DNA of 64,000 bases from JARKPK01 sp964631235 (lineage in GTDB: Bacteria; Planctomycetota; Planctomycetia; Pirellulales; Thermoguttaceae), in contig CAZVZX010000003.1 in the NCBI GenBank assembly GCA_964631235.1, positions 1 through 64,000 of the forward strand, written 5' to 3'. Positions 8,714-18,418 of this stretch are shown here, piece by piece. The position numbers were made by a program, and so were the translations under genes. Each line of letters begins with the position of its first letter. The first letter of the stretch is position 1. The notes beneath the pieces were generated by a model that did not search any database, was not told the origin of the DNA, and saw nothing but the letters and a program-made list of their open reading frames with translations.

Positions 8714-10525
8714 ATGATCAACCATGCCTTGAAAGAAGCGGTTTCCCTGAGGGTCTTGCCCCGAGTCCAAACGCCCGCCCAATACATCGGCGGCGAATGG
8801 AATTCGGTGGTGAAAGACGCCGGATCGGTCCGTGGGCGCCTTTGTCTTTGTTTTCCCGACACGTACAGCATCGGAATGAGCCATTACGGCTTGCAGGTGC
8901 TCTACGCACTGATCAATGCGCGGCCCGATTGGGCATGCGAGCGGGCGTTTGCCCCGTGGATCGACATGGAGCAACGGCTTCGCGACGAGAGGCTTCCGCT
9001 GTTCAGTCTGGAAACGTATTCCCCGCTGCGGGAGTTCGACATCGTCGGTTTTAGTCTCCAGCACGACCTGTGCTACACGAACGTGTTGACGATGCTCGAT
9101 TTGGGCGGCATTCCCGTGCGTGCGGAGCAGCGCGCGGCCGATGACCCGCTGGTGATTGCCGGCGGACCGTGCGCGTGGAACCCGGAGCCGATGGCGGAGT
9201 TCATCGACGCTTTTGTCATCGGCGATGGTGAAGTTGCGTTGCCGGCCGTTTGCGATGCCTGGATCGATTCGGCGCAGCGCGGCCTGACGCGCAGCGAGCG
9301 ATTGCTCCGTTTGGCCGCGAGTCTTCCGTTTGTTTACGTGCCGCGATTTTATGAAGCGGTGTCTGAGGCCGCCGGGCCGGGCTTCGTGCGCCGCAACACC
9401 AGCGAGGTGCCCGACCAAATCGTCCCCGCGGTGCTTGAGTATCTTGATTCCGTGCCGCTGCCGACGGCGCCCATCGTGCCGTGGGTCGAGACGGTGCAAG
9501 ACCGCATCGCGTTGGAGATCATGCGCGGTTGTCCGTGGCGCTGCCGCTTTTGTCAGAGCACAACGATCAAGCGGCCGCTGCGATTTCGGTCGGTGGAATC
9601 GATTGTCGAGGCCGCCAAGGCCGCGTATCGCAACACGGGCCACAACGAAATATCGTTGCTCTCGCTATCGAGCAGCGATTATCGCTGGTTCGACGAATTG
9701 ATGCAGCGGATGCAACGCGAGTTTCGCCCGTTGCATGTCGCGGTGTCGCTGCCGAGCCTTCGCGTGAACGAACAATTGCGCTCGGCGGCCGAGTTGCTCA
9801 ATACCGACCGCCACGGCGGCTTGACCCTTGCCCCCGAAGCTGCACGCGAGGCGATGCGCGAGCGGCTGGGCAAGCGAATCACCGACGACGATCTTTACTC
9901 CGGTTGCCGCAAGGCGTTCGAGTTCGGGTTCTCGCGGGTGAAGCTGTATTTCATGTGCGGCCTGCCCGGCGAACAGCCGGACGACCTCGATGGGATCATC
10001 GAAATGGCCGAAAACGTTTCGAGATTAGGCAAGGAGGTTTCCGGCCGATTCGCCGTCGTGGTGGCCAATGTTTCGAATCTCGTTCCCAAGCCGCATACTC
10101 CGCTCCAATGGGAGCCGATGCAAACTCGGGAATACTTCATGGCTGCAAGGCGGCATCTTTTGTCGCGCTTGCGGCACCGGACCGTCCAGCTCAAGTGCCA
10201 CGATGTCGAAACCAGCTTGCTCGAAGGGGTGTTGTCTCGGGGCGACCGCCGCCTGGCTCGCGCCATCGAAACGGCTTGGCGCGGCGGGGCTCGTTTCGAC
10301 GCCTGGTCGGAGCAGCTTCAGGCCGCGCGTTGGTGGGAAGCGATTGCTGCGGCAGACATCGATGTGAACAAGGTTCTGCACACCCGTTGGCCCACTGACA
10401 CCCGGTTCCCCTGGGATCACATCGCCATTCGTCAAGGGCGAGATTACCTCGCCCGCGAGTGTTGCGCAATGCAGGCCGCTTTGCACCAAGGAGAAGCGTT
10501 GCCGAACGATCATCGCGACCGGTGA
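8714..10525 (+). CDS. B12-binding-domain radical SAM protein (TIGR03960-like)
   Basis: About 603 aa. GAGGG lies 6 bases before the ATG at 8714; a TTG two codons upstream is less likely. The N-terminal half has a cobalamin-binding-like fold (GRLCLCFPDTYSIGMSH, DIVGFSLQHDL, VIAGGPCAWNPEPMAEF, FVIGDGEV), and the radical SAM core carries the 4Fe-4S motif CPWRCRFC near residue 275. The later GFSRVKLYFMCGLPGE and VSNLVPKPHTPLQWEP segments match the TIGR03960 family. In many bacteria this module is fused to, or next to, a TIGR03936/DUF2344 protein and near RNase G; neither is found here. The substrate is unknown. It is convergent with the following lyase gene. Confidence 0.9.
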   Translation: MINHALKEAVSLRVLPRVQTPAQYIGGEWNSVVKDAGSVRGRLCLCFPDTYSIGMSHYGLQVLYALINARPDWACERAFAPWIDMEQRLRDERLPLFSLETYSPLREFDIVGFSLQHDLCYTNVLTMLDLGGIPVRAEQRAADDPLVIAGGPCAWNPEPMAEFIDAFVIGDGEVALPAVCDAWIDSAQRGLTRSERLLRLAASLPFVYVPRFYEAVSEAAGPGFVRRNTSEVPDQIVPAVLEYLDSVPLPTAPIVPWVETVQDRIALEIMRGCPWRCRFCQSTTIKRPLRFRSVESIVEAAKAAYRNTGHNEISLLSLSSSDYRWFDELMQRMQREFRPLHVAVSLPSLRVNEQLRSAAELLNTDRHGGLTLAPEAAREAMRERLGKRITDDDLYSGCRKAFEFGFSRVKLYFMCGLPGEQPDDLDGIIEMAENVSRLGKEVSGRFAVVVANVSNLVPKPHTPLQWEPMQTREYFMAARRHLLSRLRHRTVQLKCHDVETSLLEGVLSRGDRRLARAIETAWRGGARFDAWSEQLQAARWWEAIAAADIDVNKVLHTRWPTDTRFPWDHIAIRQGRDYLARECCAMQAALHQGEALPNDHRDR

Positions 10526-10613
10526 AGGCGAAGGCGGCGGACCTCCCGGGCCGCGGCGGCACGAAAGCCGGCGGGGATTGCTCGGCGACGATCACTTGCC
10601 CCGCCGTGCGGAT

Positions 10614-13154
10614 TTATCGAGCTTGGCGTGTTTCCTGTTCAACGATCATCACCGGCGTCGTCATCTTCCGGCCGTTGTATGTGGCCGCATCGGAGCCGTG
10701 TTGACGAAAGACCACGGTTGTTGTCCGCGCGTCGATGGTCGCCTCGATCGCGGCCCAGCCGCCGCCGGCCGACCGACGGCACTGAACGGTTCGAGGCCGC
10801 AGCGGCGCGGAAGCCGTCTTTCCGCGTTCGTCGATGCGATAGGGAACAATCACCGTGAAGGCGTCGATGGCGGCCAGCGGCTTTTCCGTTGCCGCTTCCA
10901 CATGGAACTGGTTGGGGAACGGCTTTTTGGGCGGCGGGTTGTAGCCGTCCCACTGGCGGAATGCGAGGCCGACCGGAGCCGAATACTGCACGATGCAGCC
11001 TGCCCCCGGTTGTTCAACACGAAGCTGTTGGGCGGCCTGATCAACGTCGAACTGCGAAAGCCCGTGCAGCATGAATTGGAACGTGGCCGGCTTTTCAGCG
11101 GCGAGTTCGTCGTAGATGACCACAAACGGCCCGGCCGCGATTCTGCCGGCGGCGGAATCGGAATTGCCTGGGGCGGGCTGCGGCCGCACCAGAGCGACAT
11201 GGCGGATCGCTCGCTTGAGCCGTCCGCCGTAGGCCGCAACGGCGTCGCCGGCAACATAATCGCATTGCGGCGAAAAGTGCTCGGCCACAATCGCCCCAGT
11301 TGAAGTCGCGCTGTGTTTGATCTGGCCTTCGCCGTTGACGAGCACGGCGTTGTGGGCGACCGTGCTATGCGCCCAATTGTAGTGAAATTTGCTGCCGTGC
11401 AAGTCGCGGTACACGCAGGTGGTTAGCAGTGCGCGACCGTAGGCATTGAGCAAGAAGCTATTCTGCGGGTTGTGGCCGTGGCTTTGCGAGCCCATCGGGC
11501 TGGATTTGAACAAAAGATGCACGTCGTTGCGGCTGTCGAGCAAGTTGGTGTGCAGACTCGCAACCCCGATACCGTGGAAGACCTTCGACGAGGGGAGATC
11601 GGACGGCGGTTTCGGGGCAGGGGAGGGGGGCAGGTTCGCCATGTAGAGGAACCCGAGCCAACCGGCGTCGGGTTTCATCCGCCACTGGTCGGCCCACCAT
11701 TTCCAATAGCCGGCATGGGTGAAGGTGCTGCGGTTGCCGCCGGCGCGGAGGTGGTAGTCGAGCCATCCGCCCCAACCGGCCGAGGGCGTTCGGTCCGACA
11801 AATCGCCGAAGCCCATATTGGGAGAGCCCGGCGGGGCGACGTACATCGCGTAGTCGGCCACTTGGCTATAAAAGGGCTTCTGGTAAGCGTCGATCTTCAA
11901 TGCCGATTGGGCCACCTGAAGCCACCAAACGGCTTTGGAGTTGTAGCCGGCCCAGTAGCTGACGCCTTCGTGCCAGCCGCCATCGTCGTCGGCCCAAACG
12001 GGATAGCAGGCATAAAACTTGTTGACGGCATAGTCGAGCCATGTTTCGGCTTCGGGCACCTCATCGAGCATGGCGATCGCGCTTTCGGCCATCTTGTGCC
12101 AAACGCGGTTTCCGTGGCTATTGTAGGGCCGGTTCAAATGCCCTACGCCCAGTTGCACTTCGCCGCTTTCCCAGCAGTCGTTGATCCGCCGCCGCATTAC
12201 GGCTTGGAACTTCGCGCGGTCGTCGGCGCTGAGGGTGTCGTAGGCCCAATCGTAGGCCCGCGCCGGGCGAAAGAGCATCGGCTTGGCCGCTTCGCAGTTT
12301 AGGCGGAAGTTCGTCGGGCCGTCGGGGTTCCACGACGCCAGATGCATGATCCAACGCCGCGCGGCTTCGCCGTACTTCTTCTCTTGGCTGATGAGGTACA
12401 CGAACGCGATGGTCTCGGCCTCTTTGCAGGCCTTTTCGGTTTGTTCGCGATTGGGCCACCAGTATTTGACAAGCTCGTCATTCTCTTTATCGCGGGCGGA
12501 GCCGAGCCGTTCGGGTTCCGGGGTGGGGCCGGCGGCGATGATCCGGTCGGCGGCCGTTTTCAACTCCTGAAATTGCTTGGCCAAGCTCGTCTTTGCCAAT
12601 TCGCGTAGTTGCGGCAGGTCTTCGGGGCGCATGAACAGCCTGGGGTGTTCTTTCGGCACGCGCTGCCGCTGCTCGGCGCGCGTGGGCATGGGGAACGCGG
12701 CGGCATCGGGCGGCACGACGAACGACCGCGCTTGGCTCGGCGTGGAACGTTCGCCCTTTTTGTTGACGAACGAGTATCGCCACCAATACTTGCCCGGCGG
12801 AAGCACGGCGTTGTGCGTGTAGGTCGGCCACGGGATCGCTTCGGCTCGCTGGCTGACGCGAAACTCGGGATTGTCCGCCCATTCGACGACGTAGCTTTTC
12901 GCGTCGGCGATGTGAACCCAGGTGAGCGACGGCGGATTGAGTCGAACGGTTGCTCCGTCTGCAGGCCGATATCCCCATTCGCCCGGCTGAGCCGGCCGGT
13001 TGTCGATCTGCGCCGGCGGCGATGGGGCGGCAGCGGCAACAGCGGCAACTGGCAGCAACACGAGGATTGATGCCACAACGGCCGTTACGGGCACCTCAAA
13101 CCATCGTCGGTTTTGAACGGTCGTTGTATCGCGCCATCGCCCCGATCGCTTCAT
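10614..13154 (-). CDS. Heparinase II/III-like secreted protein (DUF4962-type N-terminus)
   Basis: Predicted exported polysaccharide lyase of about 846 aa. The ATG at 13154 gives a basic N-terminus and a hydrophobic leader (VPVTAVVASILVLLPVAAVAAAA). A fibronectin-like segment (NPPSLTWVHIADAKSYVVEWADNPEF) is followed by the HPRLFMRPEDLPQLREL motif that opens DUF4962-type proteins. An alpha-toroid region contains RPYNSHGNRVWHKMAESAIAML, and the C-terminal beta-sheet region has SQSHGHNPQNSFLLNAYGRAL and STVAHNAVLVNGEGQ, the classic heparinase II/III signatures. The family cleaves uronic-acid-containing glycans by beta-elimination. The real substrate is unknown. The open frame extends 33 codons upstream of the chosen start without a leader-like sequence. 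Confidence 0.87.
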   Translation of the reverse strand: MKRSGRWRDTTTVQNRRWFEVPVTAVVASILVLLPVAAVAAAAPSPPAQIDNRPAQPGEWGYRPADGATVRLNPPSLTWVHIADAKSYVVEWADNPEFRVSQRAEAIPWPTYTHNAVLPPGKYWWRYSFVNKKGERSTPSQARSFVVPPDAAAFPMPTRAEQRQRVPKEHPRLFMRPEDLPQLRELAKTSLAKQFQELKTAADRIIAAGPTPEPERLGSARDKENDELVKYWWPNREQTEKACKEAETIAFVYLISQEKKYGEAARRWIMHLASWNPDGPTNFRLNCEAAKPMLFRPARAYDWAYDTLSADDRAKFQAVMRRRINDCWESGEVQLGVGHLNRPYNSHGNRVWHKMAESAIAMLDEVPEAETWLDYAVNKFYACYPVWADDDGGWHEGVSYWAGYNSKAVWWLQVAQSALKIDAYQKPFYSQVADYAMYVAPPGSPNMGFGDLSDRTPSAGWGGWLDYHLRAGGNRSTFTHAGYWKWWADQWRMKPDAGWLGFLYMANLPPSPAPKPPSDLPSSKVFHGIGVASLHTNLLDSRNDVHLLFKSSPMGSQSHGHNPQNSFLLNAYGRALLTTCVYRDLHGSKFHYNWAHSTVAHNAVLVNGEGQIKHSATSTGAIVAEHFSPQCDYVAGDAVAAYGGRLKRAIRHVALVRPQPAPGNSDSAAGRIAAGPFVVIYDELAAEKPATFQFMLHGLSQFDVDQAAQQLRVEQPGAGCIVQYSAPVGLAFRQWDGYNPPPKKPFPNQFHVEAATEKPLAAIDAFTVIVPYRIDERGKTASAPLRPRTVQCRRSAGGGWAAIEATIDARTTTVVFRQHGSDAATYNGRKMTTPVMIVEQETRQAR

Positions 13155-13588
13155 TCGCGCGTTCGCACCTGAGGGCGAGGCTGCGACCGTCGCTGAACCG
13201 GAGAAGGGTTCGGATCTGTTCTGAGGACGCGATGTGGAAAGCGGAAGGAACATTGGCAGGTCTCGATACGTGCGGGAAAGGTGGGATTCAACACGGAACC
13301 GCTAGGAGGGACTCGCGGTCTGGTGTTTGCTTGAACTTGATTGGGCGGCGTGCCTTGTTCGCGACGGTTCTTGCCTCGCGTTGGTTCCACTTCGCTCGTT
13401 CGACTAATGTCGCCGACTCGAGGGAAACGGTTAGGCGAGGGAAATCGTCCAGCTCTACGGCGGCACGTCGCTATGATATACTGCCGACGACGTGGTTCGC
13501 TACCGGCAAGTGACTCTCAAGAGCAAGAATCTCGGCAGAGCGGCCGCCAACACAGGGCGGCGCCGCTCGATCGCTTCAGGGACAAAAA
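13155..13588. other. Intergenic region between divergent genes
   Basis: About 430 bases between the lyase gene and the enolase-superfamily gene, which are transcribed away from each other, so both promoters should lie here. No gene or clear repeat is seen. A weak purine run (CAGGGA) precedes the ATG at 13589. Confidence 0.4.
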
Positions 13589-14959
13589 ATGAGCAAGCCG
13601 ACCGACATTCGATTGATCGAAACGGCGACCGACACGCAGTACATCAAATACCGCGCACCGATGAAGTTCGGCGGGCGGGTGGTGACGGATGTCATCTTGC
13701 TGAATGTTACAGCGGTCGTGGAATCCCGCGACGGTCGCCGCGGGGTGGGCCGCGGTTCGATGACGATGGGGAACGTTTGGGCGTGGCCGAGCGCCGCGGT
13801 GAGTACCGAAAAAACGCTGGCGGCGATGGTCGATATGGGGCAACGCCTGGCAGCGGTTGCGCCGGACCGTACGCTTTGGGGCCATCCGCTCGAACTGACG
13901 CACGAATGGTCGTCGCGTTATGCCGCGGAAGCGGCTGCCGTTTGCGGGCGTTTGGGCACCGAGGAGCCGATGCCTCGGCTCGCGCAGTTGGTGGCCGCTA
14001 GCCCGTTGGAAGCAGCGATTCATGATGCCTTCGGTCAGGCCCTGGGCGAGAACTCGTACAATCTTCTGTCGGCCGAGTATTGCAACCGAGACTTGTCGGC
14101 CTACTTGTCCGCGGAGTTCACCGGCGAGTATCTCGATCGCTACACGCTGAGAACGCCGAAGCCTTCGATGCCGCTTTATCACTTGGTCGGCGCGCTCGAT
14201 CCGCTTTCCGAGGTCGATTTGAGCAACCGGGTGGGTGACGGCCTGCCCGAGACGCTGGCCGAGTGGATCGTTGCCGACGGTTTGACCCACCTGAAGATCA
14301 AGCTGGCCGGCGACGATTTGAAGTGGGATGTGGAACGAGTGATCGGCGTCGAGCGGGTTGCCGCGGAGGCCCAAGCACGCCGCGGCTGTTCGCGATGGTG
14401 CTACTCGGCCGACTTCAACGAGAAGTGCCCCAACGTCGAATATGTACTGGACTTCCTCGCCGAAGTTCAGCGGCGTGCGCCGGCGGCCTACGAGCGGCTT
14501 CAATACATCGAGCAGCCGACGCATCGGAACCTGAAAGCGCACCCCGAGAACCGCATGCACCGGGCGGCCGAGCTGAAACCGGTAGTGATCGACGAGTCGT
14601 TGGTCGATTTCGAGAGCCTGTTGCTCGCCCGAGAGATGGGCTACTCGGGCGTGGCCTTGAAGGCGTGCAAGGGCCACAGCGAAGCGCTGCTGATGGCGGC
14701 GGCCGCGCAGAAATACGGCATGTTCCTGTGCGTGCAAGACCTGACCTGCCCGGGGGCGTCGTTCTTGCACTCGGCGAGCCTGTCGGCGCGAATTCCCACC
14801 GTGGCTGCGATTGAGGGCAATGCCCGGCAGTACTGTCCGGCCGGAAATCGCGGCTGGGAGGATCGATTCCCGACGATGTTCCGCGTGCGCAATGGTTCGT
14901 TGGGAACCGCTGTGCTCGTGTTGCCGGGTTTGGGCTTCAATCAGGGAGGATCGGATTGA
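13589..14959 (+). CDS. Enolase-superfamily enzyme (mandelate racemase/muconate lactonizing type)
   Basis: 456 aa, apparently cytoplasmic. The superfamily abstracts a proton alpha to a carboxylate, with a Mg2+ site in a TIM barrel. Visible features are the N-terminal capping domain (residues 1 to about 150), a KIK motif on the second barrel strand (GLTHLKIKLAG), the metal ligands in CYSADFNEKCPN, the glutamate in LQYIEQPTHRNL and the aspartate in PVVIDESLVDF, then the YSGVALKACKGHSEAL strand with a conserved lysine. These are in the expected order for an active enzyme. Paralogues in planctomycetes often carry the generic name mandelate racemase; the substrate is not predictable. No operon partner is seen. 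CAGGGA upstream acts as a modest ribosome binding site. Confidence 0.88.
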   Translation: MSKPTDIRLIETATDTQYIKYRAPMKFGGRVVTDVILLNVTAVVESRDGRRGVGRGSMTMGNVWAWPSAAVSTEKTLAAMVDMGQRLAAVAPDRTLWGHPLELTHEWSSRYAAEAAAVCGRLGTEEPMPRLAQLVAASPLEAAIHDAFGQALGENSYNLLSAEYCNRDLSAYLSAEFTGEYLDRYTLRTPKPSMPLYHLVGALDPLSEVDLSNRVGDGLPETLAEWIVADGLTHLKIKLAGDDLKWDVERVIGVERVAAEAQARRGCSRWCYSADFNEKCPNVEYVLDFLAEVQRRAPAAYERLQYIEQPTHRNLKAHPENRMHRAAELKPVVIDESLVDFESLLLAREMGYSGVALKACKGHSEALLMAAAAQKYGMFLCVQDLTCPGASFLHSASLSARIPTVAAIEGNARQYCPAGNRGWEDRFPTMFRVRNGSLGTAVLVLPGLGFNQGGSD

Positions 14960-15379
14960 CTTTGGGGCGATCAGATTGTGTCTGAAGCGGGCGGTTGGGG
15001 GCGAACGGCTGGATGGCCGCGTCAGTCAAAGAGCGACGGTGGCCTCGGGGCCGGCGGTGAGTAAAATAGCGGTTGAGGGCGGAGGCTCGGGGCGAGACGG
15101 CAGCACGACTGCCGGTTGCCGATGTGTTGATCGCGGGGCGCGGAGGCAACCGCGCGGCCGATGGGCTGTATGCGGCATTGCGCCGCCGGGAAAGCCGGCA
15201 AGCGAATCGATAGCCGGTTGCAGGTTTTGCCGCAGCCGAATTGGAAGTTGGCGGCCTGAATCCGTTCGTCTTCCGTAGTTTGTGAGTTACCGTGGTGTGC
15301 GGGAAGTGGTCCTCCGTGTTGGCGGCCATCGAGCGGATGGGCGGAGTACGGCACTCGGCGTTGAGCGGGTGATTCTCGG
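14960..15379. other. Intergenic region, no gene seen
   Basis: About 420 bases between the enolase-superfamily gene and the metalloprotease. Open frames here lack domains and ribosome binding sites. No repeat or hairpin stands out. It presumably carries the promoter of the downstream gene. Confidence 0.4.
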
Positions 15380-17299
15380 ATGTCCCGATTCGGCGGCAGC
15401 TTGGGCTGGAAGACATCGTTGCTCAGGCGGAAGGTCTGTGGAATCGGGTACGCATGGTCGTGGGTTTTTCCCGCCTTAGCTTTGCTTCCATCGCTGGCTT
15501 GGGCTGCTCCTGCGGTCGTCGCCAATCGGACGAACCAGCGGGTTTTCTTTGCCGTTCCTGATGAGTCAGGGCGATCCGGCAGCCCGATGCGCACCGTCCC
15601 GCTCGAAGCGCGGCAAACGATCACGTTGCAGGCCGACGAGCCGCTGGGCGCCGCTGTTCATCTCGACGGGGCGTGGCAGCGGGTAGTTTTGCGGCCGTAT
15701 TCAGTTCATTATTTCGTCGAATCAGAAGGAAGGATCCTATTTGCAACAGTTGCGCTGGCGGGCGCCGATCTCCCATCGACTCCGCCGGCCGGCGGCGCGC
15801 GGGACGGTTCTCGCGCGGCGCTGGCGGTGATCCCGGTGATGATCTTGGTGGATGAAGAGGAACCGGCGGCTCGGCCCCTTTGGGAGAAACGCCTTCGAGA
15901 GCGAATGCGCGAGGCTTCGGAGATCTTCGAGTACACGGCCCGCGTTCGTTTCGATGTCGTGGCGGTGGGAACGTGGCAGAGCGACAACACGCTGGTTCGA
16001 TTCGAGCAGTCGCTCGCGGAGTTCGAGCGGAAGGTCGATCCGCATCCGGCGCGTATCGCGGTGGGCTTTACGAGTCAGTACCGCATTCCGCAGGGGTACA
16101 CGCACTTGGGCGGCACACGCGGGCCGTTGCATTCGCATGTTTTGATCCGCGAGTGGTCGCAGCACGTCAGCGCCCGCGAACGGCTGGAAATCTTGGTGCA
16201 TGAGTTGGGCCACGTCCTCGGTGCCGTTCATTCGAACGAACCCGACTCGGTGATGAGGCCCCACCTGGGTGATCGTCGCTCGAATGCGAAGCAATTCGAA
16301 ATCAAGTTCGATCCGGGCAATGCTTTCTGCATGTTCATCCTGGGCGAGGAAATGCGCTGGGGCAGGGCGGCGTCGTTCGATCGCATTGATCCGGTCGCCA
16401 AATATTGGCTGCGTGCTGCGTATCAGTCGCTGGCGCAAGCGGCGGGCGAGGATCGGACGGCAACCCACTACTTGGCCCTGCTCGATGGCGGGCGGCCGGG
16501 GGCGACGAAAATCGACTTGCCGTCCGCGTGGGTCCGCGACGCGGCCGCGGTGCGCCGCGCGGTGGCCGAGGCGGCCCGTCGCAACGCGGAACTGCCGACC
16601 GGGCCGGGCCGAGTGCCGGGCATCGACAGCCGTGCCGCGGGCGACGCTTTGGGTGAGTTGCTGGTGCGACGCGCGGCCTCGGCCGCCCGAGAGCTTCCGC
16701 CCGAACGGTCGGCCCGGGCGTTCTTGCTCGGGCTGGGGGCGACGGTGGATGACGCTGAATGGACGCGGTTTGCGCCCGTGCTGGAAGGGGTGTTCAACCA
16801 AGTTGAGCCGCGCGCCGGTCGCCCAGCGATCGCAAACGTCGCGGAGGGGCCCACGATCCGCGGCCGGGCCGATCTTTGGAAACACTTCGTCATCAGCGCC
16901 ATGATTGCCGGCCTGTTCGGAGCCGATACGGCCGAAGCCGTCGGTATCGCCAAAGAGGCCGCCGACGCTCGCATGGATAGTGGTTTCAGTTTTGCCGACC
17001 TTGCAGCCGATTTTGCCGGCATTCGATTCGCGCAGTTCGTCCAACGCGACAAAGGGGCCGTTGCTCGACTCAGTGTCGAGTTCGAGATTGCCCGATTCGT
17101 GCCTGAAGTGAAGCGGCTGCCTGAGGGTATTGGTTGGACTGATTTTCAGCGAGATTTCGGCTCGACGAACGACCCGCGTTTTCATCAAGCGGTTGCCGCG
17201 GTCCGAGATCTGGTCGATCGCATGCCGGGGCTGGCGTCGTTCGACAGCGAACAGGCGGCCTCCGTGGAGCGTTTGTCGGCACCGGTGCGTTCGCGTTGA
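15380..17299 (+). CDS. Secreted zinc metalloprotease-like protein (metzincin motif)
   Basis: 639 aa. The N-terminus carries a hydrophobic leader (AWSWVFPALALLPSLAWAAP, about residues 25-44). A small beta-rich segment (about 45-130) precedes a protease-like domain with the zinc motif HELGHVLGAVH (His274, Glu275, His278, His284) and a methionine eight residues after the last His in SVMRPHLGD, as in the Met-turn of matrixin-like metzincins. The zinc-binding and catalytic residues are all present, so activity is plausible. The C-terminal 300 residues are helical and Ala/Arg-rich with no domain I recognise. The ATG is the first in frame; GTG or later starts are possible. No inhibitor or chaperone gene is adjacent. 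Confidence 0.8.
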   Translation: MSRFGGSLGWKTSLLRRKVCGIGYAWSWVFPALALLPSLAWAAPAVVANRTNQRVFFAVPDESGRSGSPMRTVPLEARQTITLQADEPLGAAVHLDGAWQRVVLRPYSVHYFVESEGRILFATVALAGADLPSTPPAGGARDGSRAALAVIPVMILVDEEEPAARPLWEKRLRERMREASEIFEYTARVRFDVVAVGTWQSDNTLVRFEQSLAEFERKVDPHPARIAVGFTSQYRIPQGYTHLGGTRGPLHSHVLIREWSQHVSARERLEILVHELGHVLGAVHSNEPDSVMRPHLGDRRSNAKQFEIKFDPGNAFCMFILGEEMRWGRAASFDRIDPVAKYWLRAAYQSLAQAAGEDRTATHYLALLDGGRPGATKIDLPSAWVRDAAAVRRAVAEAARRNAELPTGPGRVPGIDSRAAGDALGELLVRRAASAARELPPERSARAFLLGLGATVDDAEWTRFAPVLEGVFNQVEPRAGRPAIANVAEGPTIRGRADLWKHFVISAMIAGLFGADTAEAVGIAKEAADARMDSGFSFADLAADFAGIRFAQFVQRDKGAVARLSVEFEIARFVPEVKRLPEGIGWTDFQRDFGSTNDPRFHQAVAAVRDLVDRMPGLASFDSEQAASVERLSAPVRSR

Positions 17300-17574
17300 T
17301 CGGGAAATCGCCGAGACGAAAGGGCGGAGAGTATTTTTCGCCCGGAGAGGGGCTCGCGGCGGGGCGATAAGGGTGGCCTCGTGGGTGCGGTTGTGTCGAT
17401 CGCGATTGGTCTGGCGGCGCGCTTTGCTTCGTGCGGGTTTGCCCGTGGGCAACTGGTAGGCGGCTGCCGAAGCCAGGGGCTTTCCCCAGGCGGTATATGT
17501 TCCATTTGCAGCGTTTGTGGTTCGTCGATTCGAGTGCAATCGGAAATGGGAACGGTTGTCTGTTTCGAGCGGCA

Positions 17575-18213
17575 ATGAATGAGCCTTCTGCAAATCCACC
17601 GGACGAGCCGAGACCGAAGTCGGACGGTCCACCGTTGATGATGCCGCGGTCGGCTGCGGCGGAGTCTTCCCACGCGCCTTCGCACGAGTTGGACAAGCAC
17701 GAGCACTGCATCGAGAGCGACGGTGACTCGGCGGAAACGGCGTTGAAGGCGGCCTCAGGTCGCCCGCCATCGAACGAGGTTTCCGCGGAGAGCAGCCGAA
17801 AGAGTCGCTGCGGCGCGTTGGAAGAATGGTGCAATGAACATCTGCTCAATCCGATCGAACAGCGTGCCGCGGCCGTATTGACCGCCCTCGCGTTGACGGG
17901 GGTGGTTGCTTGGTGGATATGGCAGGGCGGCGCGACGGGCAGAACGATCGACGTGGATCACGCTCCGGCGGTTCCCCTTTCGTTCGTGGTGAATGTCAAC
18001 GAGGCCGACTGGCCCGAATTGAGCGTGTTGCCCGGGATCGGGCCGGTATTGGCGCAACGAATTGTCGCCAGCCGTGAGCAAGATGGGCCATTCCGATCCG
18101 TTGATGATCTGCGGCGCGTGCGCGGAATCGGACCGATTACGCTCGAACGACTGCGCCCGCATATCGCGGTGTTGTCGAGCAGTGATTCCGCCGTTGCCGA
18201 GGTGAACCATTGA
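17575..18213 (+). CDS. ComEA-like helix-hairpin-helix protein, membrane-anchored
   Basis: 212 aa. A hydrophilic, Pro/Ser/Glu-rich N-terminus of about 100 residues is followed by one transmembrane segment (AAAVLTALALTGVVAWWIW) and a C-terminal domain with two helix-hairpin-helix motifs (VLPGIGPVLAQRIVASRE and VRGIGPITLERLRPHI). ComEA proteins bind double-stranded DNA outside the membrane during natural transformation, but many stand-alone HhH proteins of this kind have unknown roles. The membrane segment and C-terminal HhH agree with the ComEA arrangement; the long N-terminal tail is unusual. The ATG at 17575 is chosen because frames further upstream look non-coding. No comEC or pilus gene is adjacent. 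Confidence 0.8.
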   Translation: MNEPSANPPDEPRPKSDGPPLMMPRSAAAESSHAPSHELDKHEHCIESDGDSAETALKAASGRPPSNEVSAESSRKSRCGALEEWCNEHLLNPIEQRAAAVLTALALTGVVAWWIWQGGATGRTIDVDHAPAVPLSFVVNVNEADWPELSVLPGIGPVLAQRIVASREQDGPFRSVDDLRRVRGIGPITLERLRPHIAVLSSSDSAVAEVNH

Positions 18214-18418
18214 TCGTGCCGCGAAACGGTGCGCACGGACGAGCGGCGAAAAGTGGGGGAAGGGCAATGGACAATTCGGCGACGTTGCGGAAGACATGCC
18301 ATACCCTCGCGGCGTTAAGGACGGGGCGATGACTCCCATTGTGAAGTGAACGATTTTCCCCGCAAAGAAAACCGAGACCTTTGCAAGACGAAGACCCTTA
18401 AAAAAGGAGATCTGTGCC

